Shown: positions 45,545-56,327 of the stretch, one piece after another
How positions within the stretch are numbered: the first letter of the stretch is position 1
How the letters are laid out: each line of letters opens with the position of its first letter
From: an uncultured Oscillospiraceae bacterium
GTDB taxonomy: Bacteria; Bacillota; Clostridia; Oscillospirales; Oscillospiraceae
Direction: 5' to 3'
NCBI GenBank assembly: GCA_934589145.1
Contig: CAKTNW010000001.1
Location: 100,048 to 164,047 of the forward strand
DNA: 64,000 bases
Program-made: the position numbers and the translations under genes
The notes under the pieces: model-generated
The model's input: the letters and a program-made list of their open reading frames with translations, nothing else
The model's database searches: none
Told to the model about the DNA's origin: nothing

Positions 45545-45876
45545 GCGCCCTGTCCGTGGGTATCATCAGCAGCACCGACGGCCCGCTGGCGGTGTTCGCC
45601 GGCGGAGGCTGGGGCACGGTGCTGCTGGTCTGGCTGGCCGCTGTCAACCTGGTGACCTTCACGGTGTACGGCATCGACAAGGCCAAGGCGAAACGGGGCG
45701 CGTGGCGCGTGCCGGAAAGGACGTTGTTCCTGCTGCCGCTGCTGGGCGGCAGTCTGGGCGCGCTGCTGGGCATGAAGGTATTCCATCATAAGACGAAGCA
45801 CTGGTACTTCGTGTGGGGCATCCCGCTGATCCTGCTGGCCCAGATCGCCCTGGCGGTATGGCTGTATGTGAAATAA
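45541..45876 (+). CDS. DUF1294 family small membrane protein
   Basis: 111 residues from a GTG that overlaps the psuG stop (GTGA). Three or four membrane helices are predicted. The family pattern LAAVNLVTFTVYGIDKAKAK followed by WRVPERTLFLLPLLGGSLGA is clear. Function of the family is unknown. Cotranscription with psuKG may be incidental. A terminator follows directly. Confidence 0.85.
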
Positions 45877-45914
45877 AAAGCAGTCCGCTGCGGATGCAGC
45901 GGACTGCTTTTTTC
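45875..45914 (+). terminator. Terminator of the psuKG operon
   Basis: aaaaagcagtccgctgc / gcagcggactgctttttt, directly at the end of the DUF1294 gene. Confidence 0.92.
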
Positions 45915-45974
45915 AGAGAAGAGAGAAGAGTGAAAAGTGAAAAACTGAGGTGTGCCGCTGCGCGGCACGATAAA

Positions 45975-46050
45975 AAACGGCGGCATGTGGTCATGCCGCC
46001 CTACGGAATTCTATTGGAAGTTGATGCGTAGGGCGGGGTGACCACACCCC
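45975..46050. repeat. Palindromic intergenic repeat with cctacg/cgtagg edges
   Basis: Contains ggcggcatg/catgccgcc, then ccctacggaattctattg, then gcgtaggg and ggggtg/caccccac. The cctacggaattctattg block recurs at about 57367-57383 in another intergenic region. Confidence 0.6.
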
Positions 46051-46059
46051 ACCGTTTCG

Positions 46060-46707
46060 TTATATGTGCTTTATGCGCCGGAACCGCACCCACGGCTCCG
46101 TTTCCGGCGGAGGGCAGGTAAAGGTCATCTCCTTGCCGGTCTGGGGATGGATGAAGGACAGCTGATACGCCCACAGGGCCAGCGGGGCGGTGTCGTCCTC
46201 CGGCAGTCCGTATTTCCGGTCGCCTGCCAGGGGCAGGCCCCGCGAGGCGAACTGCACCCGGATCTGGTGGGTGCGGCCGGTATGGAGCTGCACCCGCACC
46301 AGAGAGAGGCCATCGGCCGTCCCCAGCGTCTCATAGGACAGCAGGGCTTCCCTCGTCCCGGCGGAGGGCGTATCCGCCACATAGGTGACGCGGCGGACGC
46401 TGTCCCTGCCCAGCAGATCCCGCATCTCGCCGCTTTGCGGCTGCGGTACGCCGTGAACCACCGCCAGATAGCATTTGCTGAACTGCCGCTCCCGTACCTG
46501 CCGGGACAGCAGCGACGCCGCCATGCGGCTGCGGGCAAAGACCATCACGCCGCCGGTCTGGGCATCCAGCCGGTGGACGTTGCGGATGCAGTCGGTGCCC
46601 AGCGCCTGCCGCAGCAGGGAGGGCATGCCGCCCGGCTCGTCGGTGGACAGCACCCCGGCGGGCTTGACCGCCACAACGACGCGGTTATCCTGATAGATGA
46701 TCTCCAT
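46060..46707 (-). CDS. RluA family pseudouridine synthase
   Basis: 215 residues from the ATG at 46707 behind AAAGGAGG. The catalytic loop NVHRLDAQTGGVMVFARS contains the essential aspartate. It has GRTHQIRVQFASRGLPLAGD downstream. No S4 domain is present, which fits the shorter RluA/TruC-like forms. It modifies rRNA or tRNA uridines; the target site cannot be assigned. It lies downstream of the tRNA gene on the same strand. Confidence 0.88.
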   Translation of the reverse strand: MEIIYQDNRVVVAVKPAGVLSTDEPGGMPSLLRQALGTDCIRNVHRLDAQTGGVMVFARSRMAASLLSRQVRERQFSKCYLAVVHGVPQPQSGEMRDLLGRDSVRRVTYVADTPSAGTREALLSYETLGTADGLSLVRVQLHTGRTHQIRVQFASRGLPLAGDRKYGLPEDDTAPLALWAYQLSFIHPQTGKEMTFTCPPPETEPWVRFRRIKHI

Positions 46708-46736
46708 AGGGGCCTCCTTTTGGCGCGGATGGTAAA

Positions 46737-46768
46737 CAAAAAACCTCACTTCCGGAGAAGTGAGGTTC
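46737..46768 (-). terminator. Terminator after tRNA-Val
   Basis: aacctcacttc / gaagtgaggtt with a four-base loop and a T run on the minus strand, directly after the encoded CCA. Confidence 0.88.
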
Positions 46769-46845
46769 TGGTGCGCGGTACAGGACTCGAACCTGTGACC
46801 CCATGCACGTCAAGCATGTGCTCTAGCCAGCTGAGCTAACCGCGC
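46769..46845 (-). tRNA. tRNA-Val(GAC), CCA encoded
   Basis: Minus-strand cloverleaf of 77 bases: acceptor gcgcggt / accgcgc, D arm gctc..gagc, anticodon stem catgc / gcatg with loop ttgacgt (anticodon GAC), T arm acagg ttcgagt cctgt, discriminator A and CCA. Confidence 0.95.
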
Positions 46846-46858
46846 GGACAACGGTAAT

Positions 46859-46887
46859 ATAATAGCGTATCATGGCGGATTTGTCAA
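46859..46887 (-). promoter_or_regulatory. Sigma-A promoter of tRNA-Val
   Basis: Minus-strand TTGACA (46882-46887), 17 bases, TATTAT (46859-46864), ending 14 bases before the tRNA. Confidence 0.85.
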
Positions 46888-46928
46888 GGCTTATTCCGCA
46901 AAAAATACAAAAAATATCACCGCGGGGG

Positions 46929-47846
46929 TCAACTGCGTCCGGCATACTTCCGGAGCTGCTGCTCAAATTCGGCGCTGCGGGGACAGGTCACCGTGACCGG
47001 TTCGCCGGTGCGGGGGTGAATAAAGCGCAGCTCCACCGCCTGAAGGCACTGGCCCGCCAAGCCGGGGACGGGCTTTTTCGCGCCGTACACCGTGTCGCCC
47101 AGGATGGGGTGGCCGATGTGGGCCATGTGGACGCGGATCTGGTGGGTGCGGCCCGTCTCCAGACGGCAGCGCACATGGGTGACGCCGTTATAGCGGGCGA
47201 TGACCTCCCAGTGGGTCACGGCGCGGCGGCCATTGCGGGTGTTGACGGCCATCTTCTTCCGGTCGGTGGGATGGCGGCCGATGGGTGCGTCCACGGTGCC
47301 GCTGTCCTCCCGGAGATTGCCCATCACCAGACACTCGTAGGTGCGGGCCAGGGTGTGGTCGCTGAGCTGGGCGCTGAGGGCCAGGTGGGCGGCGTCGTTC
47401 TTGGCGGCGATGATCAGGCCGCTGGTGTCCCGGTCGATGCGGTGGACGATGCCGGGGCGTTTTTCGCCGCCGATGCCGGACAGGGAGTCGCCGCAGTGGT
47501 GCAGCAGGGCGTTGACCAGCGTGCCGTCGGGATGACCCGGCGCGGGATGCACCACCAGTCCCACGGGCTTGTTCACCACGATCACGTCCTCGTCCTCGTA
47601 CACCACGTCCAGGGGGATGTCCTGGGCCTCCACGGCGGTGTCCTCCGCCTCGGGCCGGGTGACGGACACCGTCTCCTCGCCGGTCAGGCGGTAGTTCTTG
47701 GCGGCGGGTGCGCCGTTCACCAGCACGTCGCCGCTCTCCAGCAGCCTGGCGGCGGCGCTGCGGGTCAGGCCCTCCACACGGGCGGCCAGCCACGCGTCAA
47801 TGCGGGCGTTCCGGTCTTCACTTGTCGCCGTCAGCGTCAGATGCAT
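46929..47846 (-). CDS. RluD-like pseudouridine synthase with S4 domain
   Basis: 305 residues. An S4 RNA-binding domain occupies residues 12-60 (ARIDAWLAARVEGLTRSAAA, ESGDVLVNG). The catalytic domain holds the loop VHRIDRDTSGLIIAAKN with its aspartate, plus GRTHQIRVHMAHIGHPILGD. This layout is RluD/RluC-like, acting on 23S rRNA. The start overlaps the end of lspA by about 29 bases, a conserved lspA-rluD arrangement in Firmicutes. Confidence 0.92.
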   Translation of the reverse strand: MHLTLTATSEDRNARIDAWLAARVEGLTRSAAARLLESGDVLVNGAPAAKNYRLTGEETVSVTRPEAEDTAVEAQDIPLDVVYEDEDVIVVNKPVGLVVHPAPGHPDGTLVNALLHHCGDSLSGIGGEKRPGIVHRIDRDTSGLIIAAKNDAAHLALSAQLSDHTLARTYECLVMGNLREDSGTVDAPIGRHPTDRKKMAVNTRNGRRAVTHWEVIARYNGVTHVRCRLETGRTHQIRVHMAHIGHPILGDTVYGAKKPVPGLAGQCLQAVELRFIHPRTGEPVTVTCPRSAEFEQQLRKYAGRS

Positions 47847-48318
47847 CGTTCTTCTTCCTTGCGTCGTATTTTTCGTAGAACCACAGATAGTACACCGCGC
47901 CCAGGATCACGCCCACCACCACGAAGCAGTCGGCCAGGTTGAACACGGGGTAGTCAAACAGCAGCAGGTCGAACATATCCACCACATAGCCGTGAGCGAT
48001 GCGGTCGATGATGTTGCCCACGCCGCCGCCCAGGATCAGCAGCGCCGCCGCGATGCCCAGGGGATGGCGGACGATGCGGCGGATCAGCAGATAGGCCACC
48101 GCCACCAGCAGCACCGCCGTCACGGCGATAAGCATCACCGTCTTGCCGGAGAAGCTGGACCAGGCGGCGCCGTAGTTGTGTACCCGTGTCAACTGCAGGA
48201 AGCCCGGCAGAAATGCCGTGCTTTCGCCCAGGGCCAGGTTGCTGACCGTCCAGGCCTTCAAAAGCTGGTCGCAGCCGATCAGCACCAGCACCACGGCGGC
48301 ATAGAGAGCGTATATCAT
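47818..48318 (-). CDS. lspA: Lipoprotein signal peptidase (signal peptidase II)
   Basis: 166 residues with four membrane helices. Catalytic-region motifs: GGGVGNIIDRIAHGYVVDM, and FNLADCFVVVGVI, with the two aspartates of the active site. It cleaves prolipoproteins at the lipobox, for example the one encoded at 54293-55252. It overlaps the downstream pseudouridine synthase gene. Confidence 0.94.
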   Translation of the reverse strand: MIYALYAAVVLVLIGCDQLLKAWTVSNLALGESTAFLPGFLQLTRVHNYGAAWSSFSGKTVMLIAVTAVLLVAVAYLLIRRIVRHPLGIAAALLILGGGVGNIIDRIAHGYVVDMFDLLLFDYPVFNLADCFVVVGVILGAVYYLWFYEKYDARKKNDASDADGDK

Positions 48319-48402
48319 AATGGGATCCCTCGATCTTCTGAAAAATAGGTCTTACTATCATACCCCATCGCGGCGGGATTTGCAAGTAGATCCGCCGTGT
48401 TC

Positions 48403-48431
48403 TTGCATTGCGCGGGAAAATCTGGTACACT
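48403..48431 (+). promoter_or_regulatory. Sigma-A promoter of the Smr protein gene
   Basis: TTGCAT (48403-48408), 17 bases, TACACT (48426-48431). Confidence 0.75.
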
Positions 48432-48462
48432 GAGGTATCATATGCTTGGGGGAGGGCTGCCG

Positions 48463-48816
48463 GTGAAAGGGGTACGGGAACTGAATCTGGAGCAGGGACG
48501 GCCCTCGGTGGATCAGGCGCTGGGTTGGCTGGAGGCCGAGCTGGAGGCGGCGCGGAAGATGAACACGCCCCTGATGAAGCTGATCCACGGCTACGGCTCC
48601 TCCGGCAAGGGCGGGCGCATTCGCGCCGCCAGCCGCCGCTATCTGGAGGAGGCCGCCGGGCAGGGGCGGATCGCGCTGTATCTGCCGGGGGAGCGGTTCA
48701 CCATCTTTGACGACACCGCCCGCCGGGCCCTGCAGCAGTATCCCCAGCTGCGGCTGGATCGGGATCTGGACCGGGAGAACCGGGGCGTGACATTCGTTTT
48801 CTTCCGGACGCTGTAA
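48463..48816 (+). CDS. Smr domain protein
   Basis: 117 residues from the GTG at 48463, six bases after GGAGGG; an ATG at 48442 lies before that site. The Smr fold of MutS2 C-termini is seen: ELNLEQGRPSVDQALGWLE, then LMKLIHGYGSSGKGGRIRAA with the H-G-x-G type motif, and a final YLEEAAG region. Smr proteins are nucleases or RNA-binding factors linked to ribosome rescue. The first conserved D-L-H motif is replaced by ELNL, so activity is uncertain. Confidence 0.8.
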   Translation: MKGVRELNLEQGRPSVDQALGWLEAELEAARKMNTPLMKLIHGYGSSGKGGRIRAASRRYLEEAAGQGRIALYLPGERFTIFDDTARRALQQYPQLRLDRDLDRENRGVTFVFFRTL

Positions 48817-48864
48817 AGGCTGGAAGCATCACATACGATATCATACAACAGGAGGAACACCAGC

Positions 48865-50463
48865 ATGGAAAACAAGCTGATGGGCAACAAGCTATTTCTG
48901 TATATCACCGAATTCTTCGCCGGCGTGTCGGTGATGGCGGTGGAGCTGGGGGCAAGCCGGTTGATGGCGCCCTATTTCAGCTCCTCCCAGATCGTGTGGA
49001 CGGTGATCATCGGCGTCATCATGATCGCCATGGCCATCGGCAATCTGTGGGGCGGCAAGCTGGCGGACAAGACCAATTCGCCGGACAGGCTCTATGGCCG
49101 CATCCTTATCGCCGCCATCTGGATCGCCCTGATCCCCTTTGTGGGCCGGTGGCTCATCGCCGGGGTCAGCCTGCTGCTGGCCACCTTCGTGACGAAGAAC
49201 TTTCTGGTCTGGGCGGCGCTGGCGGCGTGTCTCGTCATCTTCGCCTTCCCCTGCGTGCTGCTGGGCACGGTGACGCCGTCGCTGACCAAGTTCACGGTGG
49301 ACAATCTGGACGATACCGGCAAGACGGTGGGCAAGCTGAACGCCCTGAACACCATCGGCAGCATCATCGGCACCTTTGTGCCCACCTTTATCACCATCCC
49401 CGCCGTGGGCACGGCGGCCACGTTCCTGATCTTCGCCGGGGTGCTGGCGGCCATCAGCATCGTGTATTTCGCCTTTGCCCGAAAGCGGATGATCAAGGGC
49501 ATCGTGGCGGCGGTGGTCATCGTGGGGCTGTGCTTCACCCTGCCTACCTACAGCTTCGCCTTCTGGGAGAGCGACATCACCCTGGAGGACGAGTCCATCT
49601 ACAACTACTTGCAGGTGAAGGACAGCGACACCCGGACGATCCTGTCCACCAACGTGCTGTTCGGCGTCCAGTCCATCCAGCGGAAGGACACGGAGCTGAC
49701 CGGCATGTACTATGACTACGCCCTGGCGGCCCCCTGCATGGCGGGTATGAACGGCAGCGACAACGACAGCCGCTCCGTCATGATCCTGGGGATGGGCTCC
49801 GGCACCTACGCCAGCTACTGCGTGCGGTACTATCCCGGCGTGTCGGTGCAGGGCGCGGAGATCGACCGGAAGATCGCCGACATCGCCACGGAGTACTTCG
49901 GCCTGCCGGACAGTGTAGAGGTGGCGGTGGAGGACGGCCGGGCGTATCTGACCGCCTCCCAGGAGCAGTTTGATGTGATCATAGTGGACGCCTATCAGGA
50001 CATCACCATCCCCTTCCAGCTCTCCAGCGTGGAGTTCTTCACCCAGGTGCAGCGGCACCTGAAGCCCGGCGGCGTTATGGTGGTGAACCTGAACATGACC
50101 TCCCAGCAGGAGGGCTCCATCAACCAGTACCTGTGCGACACCATGGCCAGCGTGTTCGCCCACACCTATTGGGTCAACGTGCCCTCCAACACCAACACGG
50201 TGGTGTTCTGCACCGACGCCGACGGCCTGCGCCAGACCTTTGACGCCAACCGGGCGCTGCTGCAGAACGCCAGCTACGCCGCCATGATGGAAAAGGTGGC
50301 CCAGAATCTGCAGGACTACACCGGCGGCGATCACATCCTGACGGACGACAAGGCCCCGGTGGAGCTGCTGGGCATGCGGGTGCTGGACGAGCTGATCGAA
50401 GGCGAACTGAATTATTACAAGGAACAGTTCTCCATGCAGGAGATCATCAACATGGTAACATGA
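48865..50463 (+). CDS. Membrane-anchored spermidine synthase-like protein
   Basis: 532 residues. Residues 10-240 have seven or eight membrane helices (FAGVSVMAVELGASRLMAPY, VIIGVIMIAMAIGNLWGGKL). From about residue 280 there is a Rossmann methyltransferase-like domain with VMILGMGSGTYASYCVRYY, AEIDRKIADIA, VEDGRAYL and IIVDAYQDITIPFQL, like polyamine synthases. The catalytic aspartate region reads DAYQD. Proteins of this fused type are common, but their product is mostly unproven. It begins with an aggagg site and has its own terminator. Confidence 0.85.
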   Translation: MENKLMGNKLFLYITEFFAGVSVMAVELGASRLMAPYFSSSQIVWTVIIGVIMIAMAIGNLWGGKLADKTNSPDRLYGRILIAAIWIALIPFVGRWLIAGVSLLLATFVTKNFLVWAALAACLVIFAFPCVLLGTVTPSLTKFTVDNLDDTGKTVGKLNALNTIGSIIGTFVPTFITIPAVGTAATFLIFAGVLAAISIVYFAFARKRMIKGIVAAVVIVGLCFTLPTYSFAFWESDITLEDESIYNYLQVKDSDTRTILSTNVLFGVQSIQRKDTELTGMYYDYALAAPCMAGMNGSDNDSRSVMILGMGSGTYASYCVRYYPGVSVQGAEIDRKIADIATEYFGLPDSVEVAVEDGRAYLTASQEQFDVIIVDAYQDITIPFQLSSVEFFTQVQRHLKPGGVMVVNLNMTSQQEGSINQYLCDTMASVFAHTYWVNVPSNTNTVVFCTDADGLRQTFDANRALLQNASYAAMMEKVAQNLQDYTGGDHILTDDKAPVELLGMRVLDELIEGELNYYKEQFSMQEIINMVT

Positions 50464-50490
50464 AAAAAGACGGCGCAGGCCGTCTTTTTA
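50463..50490 (+). terminator. Terminator
   Basis: aaaaagacggc / gccgtcttttt with a four-base loop directly after the stop codon. Confidence 0.9.
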
Positions 50491-50503
50491 TATATGATCA
50501 GAT

Positions 50504-51025
50504 TCATTTCAGCCAGCCGCCAACAAAAAATGCCCGTAACTGCTTGTAAAACACCGTCCCCGCAAAGCCGGCAAGCAGCAGGACCCATGTCAGGAAGATC
50601 AGCCAGCTTATGTCATAGGTTTCGGTCAGATTCCGCATACCGGTCCGTGTCTCGACCCAACCCATCACATTATATACGTCGGTGGGCGGCAGAATCGAGG
50701 CCCAGATACGCAGAGCGATCTTCCCCAGGATGGCAAGGATCATCGTGAACAGCCACACGATGCGCATGATCGGCCACTTGCTCTCCACCGCCGGAGCAGC
50801 CGTCGGCACGGCCTGCGCTGTGGTCTCCCCGTTATCCAGCAGCAGATAGTCGGTGGTAACGCCGAACAGGCGGCTGAGGGCGATGACGTTCTCTGTGTCC
50901 GGCACCGACGCGCCGCTCTCCCACTTGGACAGGGCCTGCCGGGAGACGTTGATCCGCGTGGCCAACTCCTCCTGGCTCCAGCCCCGCGCCTTGCGCAGGG
51001 CCTGCAGCTTTTCACCAAAGGTCAT
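50504..51025 (-). CDS. XRE regulator with C-terminal membrane segments
   Basis: 173 residues. An XRE helix-turn-helix covers residues 5-60 (LQALRKARGWSQEELATRIN, ALSKWESGASVPDTENVIAL). Two membrane helices follow after residue 90 (IVWLFTMILAILGKIALRI and FLTWVLLLAGFAGTVFY). It is a membrane-tethered regulator, a type common in Firmicutes. A perfect 11-bp inverted repeat overlaps its promoter and suggests autoregulation. No partner gene is adjacent on the same strand. Confidence 0.88.
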   Translation of the reverse strand: MTFGEKLQALRKARGWSQEELATRINVSRQALSKWESGASVPDTENVIALSRLFGVTTDYLLLDNGETTAQAVPTAAPAVESKWPIMRIVWLFTMILAILGKIALRIWASILPPTDVYNVMGWVETRTGMRNLTETYDISWLIFLTWVLLLAGFAGTVFYKQLRAFFVGGWLK

Positions 51026-51040
51026 GGGCGATTCTCCTTT

Positions 51041-51070
51041 CCGTTTCTGATGTTATTCTATCAGAAACGG
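51041..51070. promoter_or_regulatory. Inverted-repeat operator over the XRE promoter
   Basis: ccgtttctgat and atcagaaacgg form a perfect 11-bp inverted repeat with an eight-base spacer. Minus-strand TAGACT (51078-51083) and TAGAAT (51055-51060), 17 bases apart, form the promoter; the -10 lies inside the operator. Confidence 0.72.
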
Positions 51071-51221
51071 GATGTAAAGTCTACCTATCATGGCTTCCAA
51101 ATCCGCAACCAGAGTTGACATTGCGGGAAGCGGAGGGCTCGCGCGCCGATTTGTAAAGGACAGGCGGTGGTGCCGCCTCTCTGCGCATGATGAAAAATAC
51201 CCGATTCGCTCAAATTCCCCC

Positions 51222-51250
51222 TTGCAATCCGGAAAAAGATTTGATATACT
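51222..51250 (+). promoter_or_regulatory. Sigma-A promoter of the riboswitch and P-type ATPase
   Basis: TTGCAA (51222-51227), 17 bases, TATACT (51245-51250). Confidence 0.85.
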
Positions 51251-51269
51251 ACACCATACAATTTAAAAC

Positions 51270-51371
51270 CTGTGTATCTCATGGGGGAGTAGTTGCGCGC
51301 CTGCGGGCGTGAGTTAAGTCAACATGCATGGCGGAAACGTCTGGCTTAACCTTAAACAGCGAGACTCATGT
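51270..51371 (+). ncRNA. yybP-ykoY family (manganese) riboswitch
   Basis: The conserved parts appear in order: gggggagtag (51283-51292), gtcaacatgcatgg (51319-51332) with a following cggaaacgtctgg, and gcgagac (51359-51365). These match the two loops of the yybP-ykoY aptamer that clamp Mn2+. The last block also forms the 5' side of the terminator, so metal-bound aptamer folding should free transcription. The downstream gene is a P-type cation ATPase, a known partner of this riboswitch class. Confidence 0.82.
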
Positions 51372-51407
51372 GCAGTTCTAAATTCTGCACATGTGGCTCG
51401 CTTTTTT
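51359..51407 (+). terminator. Riboswitch-controlled terminator
   Basis: gcgag..catgtgcag pairs with ctgcacatg..ctcgc around a nine-base loop and is followed by six T. It shares gcgagac with the aptamer. Confidence 0.88.
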
Positions 51408-51592
51408 GTTTTGCCGGGCGGAAAATACGCCCATGCTGCGTCAAAGTCCTTGAAAATACACAGCGTATTCCCTGCGGGCTTTTTCTTGCCTGCGCGCATT
51501 TCCGCTGCCGGCAAAACGGCAGAAGAAGGGAACAAAATAAGACCCCAACGCCCTTTATCAGCCAGTTATATCGGGGCAAACTACCCGTATTC
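51408..51592. other. Leader between riboswitch terminator and ATPase start
   Basis: About 185 bases with no supported gene. It has two G/C-rich inverted segments, gccgggcgga and its partner gctgccggc region, and a caaagtccttgaaaataca stretch. Short frames on both strands cross it but have no ribosome sites. It may be an inserted intergenic repeat. Confidence 0.4.
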
Positions 51593-51607
51593 AGGAGGAA
51601 GGACAAT

Positions 51608-54250
<2,643 letters not shown>

Positions 54251-54252
54251 GC

Positions 54253-54291
54253 ATAAAAAAGATGACCGGCAGCGCCGGTCATCTTTTTTAT
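54253..54291. terminator. Bidirectional terminator
   Basis: ataaaaaagatgaccggc / gccggtcatctttttta with a three-base loop between convergent genes. Confidence 0.93.
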
Positions 54292-54292
54292 G

Positions 54293-55252
54293 TTATTCCT
54301 TAGGCGCCGTGTCCTCTGCCGCTGCCTTCTTCCGCTTCAGGGAGAGCTTCTTGCCGCCGCCCTTGCGGCGCACGATCCGCACGATCACCACGACCGCCGC
54401 CGCGAGCACCAGCAGCCAGATCCAGCTGTACGCCAGCCACACGGCAAAGTCCTCCAGCGCATTGCCTACGGCCTGCAGGCCGTTGACGAAGGACTGGCCC
54501 AGCCGCCCGCCGAAGGTGGTGACGGCCTCATCCTGTCCGGACAGCTTATACACCTCGCTGAGCTCCACGTTGATGGTGGCGTAGTCCACCAGCGCGTCAT
54601 AGTGCCGCAGGGTGCCGCTGAGGTTCTCGATGTCCCACTCCGTCTCGGAGATGGCGCTTTCGATGGTGATGATGTCCTCCATGCTGGTGGCCTTGGCCAG
54701 CAGCGTCTGCAGCCGCTCCAGCTTGATGCGGGCCGTCTCCAGCCGGGCCTGGGTGTCGTAATAGCTCTCGGACACGTCGTCGGTCTCCGCGTTGGAGTAG
54801 GTCACATGGCACAGCGCACCGGCCTTCTGGAAGAAGGTGTCGAACTGCTCTGCCGGAACGCGGATGATGTAGCTGCCGTAGCGGTAGCCGCTGTTGCGGT
54901 TGGAGGTGCTGATTTGCTGGAAATAGCCGCCCAGCTCCTTCACCAGCGCGTCGATGCCGCTGCTGGCGGCGTCAAAGTCCAGGGTCTGCATCTCCATGTA
55001 GCCGGTATAGATGCGCTTGGCGGGTTTCTCGGACTTATCGGACTGTGCCGCGCTGTCGTTGTACGCCGGAGCGCCCGGCTCCTCGGCAGTGTAGTCCATG
55101 CTGTAGTCCGCGTCGGCGGTGGTATTCCAGTAGCCGCCGCTTTCACTGTTCGCGGACTGCGCGGCGCTGTCACCGGCGGCGGCTTTACCGCCGCAGCCCA
55201 CCAGCAGCAGGGCCAGCACCAGCGTCAGCAGGAGAGATACGATACGTTTCAT
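54293..55252 (-). CDS. DUF4349 lipoprotein with C-terminal membrane helix
   Basis: 319 residues from the ATG at 55252 behind GGAGG; a TTG six bases upstream is less likely. The signal peptide ends in a lipobox (LLLVGCGG), so the protein is lipidated and held outside. DUF4349 spans about residues 80-280 (GYMEMQTLDFDAASSGIDAL, RVPAEQFDTFFQKAG, coiled coil around ARLETARIKLERLQTLL). A C-terminal membrane helix (LAYSWIWLLVLAAAVVVIV) and a basic tail follow. The function of this family is unknown. Confidence 0.88.
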   Translation of the reverse strand: MKRIVSLLLTLVLALLLVGCGGKAAAGDSAAQSANSESGGYWNTTADADYSMDYTAEEPGAPAYNDSAAQSDKSEKPAKRIYTGYMEMQTLDFDAASSGIDALVKELGGYFQQISTSNRNSGYRYGSYIIRVPAEQFDTFFQKAGALCHVTYSNAETDDVSESYYDTQARLETARIKLERLQTLLAKATSMEDIITIESAISETEWDIENLSGTLRHYDALVDYATINVELSEVYKLSGQDEAVTTFGGRLGQSFVNGLQAVGNALEDFAVWLAYSWIWLLVLAAAVVVIVRIVRRKGGGKKLSLKRKKAAAEDTAPKE

Positions 55253-55375
55253 GGGCAAAAACCTCCTTCATTTTGGGATCTTCCTGATTATGTGACGTTG
55301 GCGGCATGGAAAAAGTTCCCGGTTTCCGCAAAAAAGCAGCCGTTTTTTGCAAACGACTGCTTTTACCAGAAACTT

Positions 55376-55498
55376 TGTAGGGGCGGGGTGAACGCAGTGG
55401 AGCGAAGCGGAACAAGTGCCCTTGGGGTGCCCCGCCCGTCTGTTATGCGGCAAGGTTTACTGATAAACGAAAGGGAGGGGCAGAGCCCCTCCCCTACG
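55376..55498. repeat. Intergenic repeat cluster with a duplicated 36-bp block
   Basis: gtaggggcgggg at 55377 and ccccgccc at 55429-55437 form an outer inverted repeat. The enclosed 36 bases (55393-55428) recur in reverse orientation at 57499-57534 with one difference. gcccctcccctacg follows at about 55483-55496. Confidence 0.7.
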
Positions 55499-55508
55499 CA
55501 CGAATTAC

Positions 55509-55542
55509 GAAATGACCTGCTTGTCAGATTTCATGCCAGTTA
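55509..55542 (-). repeat. Gene-end stem-loop repeat, copy 3
   Basis: On the minus strand the stop codon TAA is the start of taactggc, followed by gaaatctgac / ggtcatttc pairing. Confidence 0.62.
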
Positions 55543-56181
55543 CTTTACATATTCCTTCGGATCAATAAGGCTTCCGTCCTTCTCCACGGCGAAGTGCAGA
55601 TGGGGGCCCATGGTGGCCTCGGCGGCAGCGGTGCCCACATAGCCCACGATGTCGCCGGCCTTCAGCTGCTGACCCTGGCTGATGGGAGGATTCTCCTGCA
55701 GGCTGCTGTAACGGGTGACGTAGCCGCCGCTGTGGGTGATGCACACGGTGGTGCCCATCAGTTCATCCCGGGTGACGGAGGTCACCTCGCCCGCCGCGGC
55801 GGTCTTTACCGCGTCGCCCTCGGCGGCCTGGATGTCCAGTCCCTCATGGGTGCGCCAGTCGGCCATGGTCTCGTCGTACAGAAGCTCCGACATGCTGAAC
55901 ACCGTCACCGTGGTGCCGTCCAGGGGGGACACCACCTGGGGCAGCAGCTCAGCCGCCGCCTCCACGGGAGGGGCTTCCTCCTCCGGTTCCTCCTGGGCGG
56001 GCAGGTCGGGCTTCACCGGCGTCACCACAGGGGGCTTTACGTCCGCTACCGGCTGATTGGCGGATGCCTGCTGGGTGGGCGCTTTGCGGTTCGTAAGCAG
56101 ATATCCCGTCACACCGGCGGCCACCACGCACAGCGCCAGCGCGATGTAGATGGCGCGGCGGTGCTGTTTCATAAATTCCAT
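55540..56181 (-). CDS. M23 family metallopeptidase, SpoIIQ-like
   Basis: 213 residues from the ATG at 56181 behind AAAGGAG. An N-terminal membrane anchor (AIYIALALCVVAAGVTGYLL) and a proline- and acid-rich linker precede the peptidase. The LytM zinc site is complete: HEGLDIQAA and MGPHLHFAVEKDG (H, D, H-x-H). Size, single anchor and linker fit SpoIIQ of Clostridia, which keeps these residues unlike the Bacillus protein. Without a spoIIIAH partner nearby this remains a suggestion; a general cell-wall peptidase is the alternative. Confidence 0.82.
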   Translation of the reverse strand: MEFMKQHRRAIYIALALCVVAAGVTGYLLTNRKAPTQQASANQPVADVKPPVVTPVKPDLPAQEEPEEEAPPVEAAAELLPQVVSPLDGTTVTVFSMSELLYDETMADWRTHEGLDIQAAEGDAVKTAAAGEVTSVTRDELMGTTVCITHSGGYVTRYSSLQENPPISQGQQLKAGDIVGYVGTAAAEATMGPHLHFAVEKDGSLIDPKEYVK

Positions 56182-56327
56182 AGCTTCTCCTTTCACCGGA
56201 GCATGATCCGATGGCCGCCTGTTACGGCCGGCGGCCTGCCGGAATGAAAAAAAGACCTCTGCCGCCTATTTTGGACGGACAAAGGTCATTTTATACATTT
56301 TTACAGGATTTGGTGAAAGGAGTGCTT

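Noticed and set aside
46060..47846. The two RluA-type genes as a recent tandem duplication
   Set aside because: Only the second has an S4 domain and the sequences differ widely; they are separate subfamilies either side of the tRNA.
48892..50334. 480-codon open frame antisense to the spermidine synthase-like gene
   Set aside because: Histidine- and glycine-rich shadow of a high-GC gene with no ribosome site.
51314..51606. Short frames over the ATPase leader
   Set aside because: They overlap the riboswitch terminator, lack start signals and exist on both strands at once.
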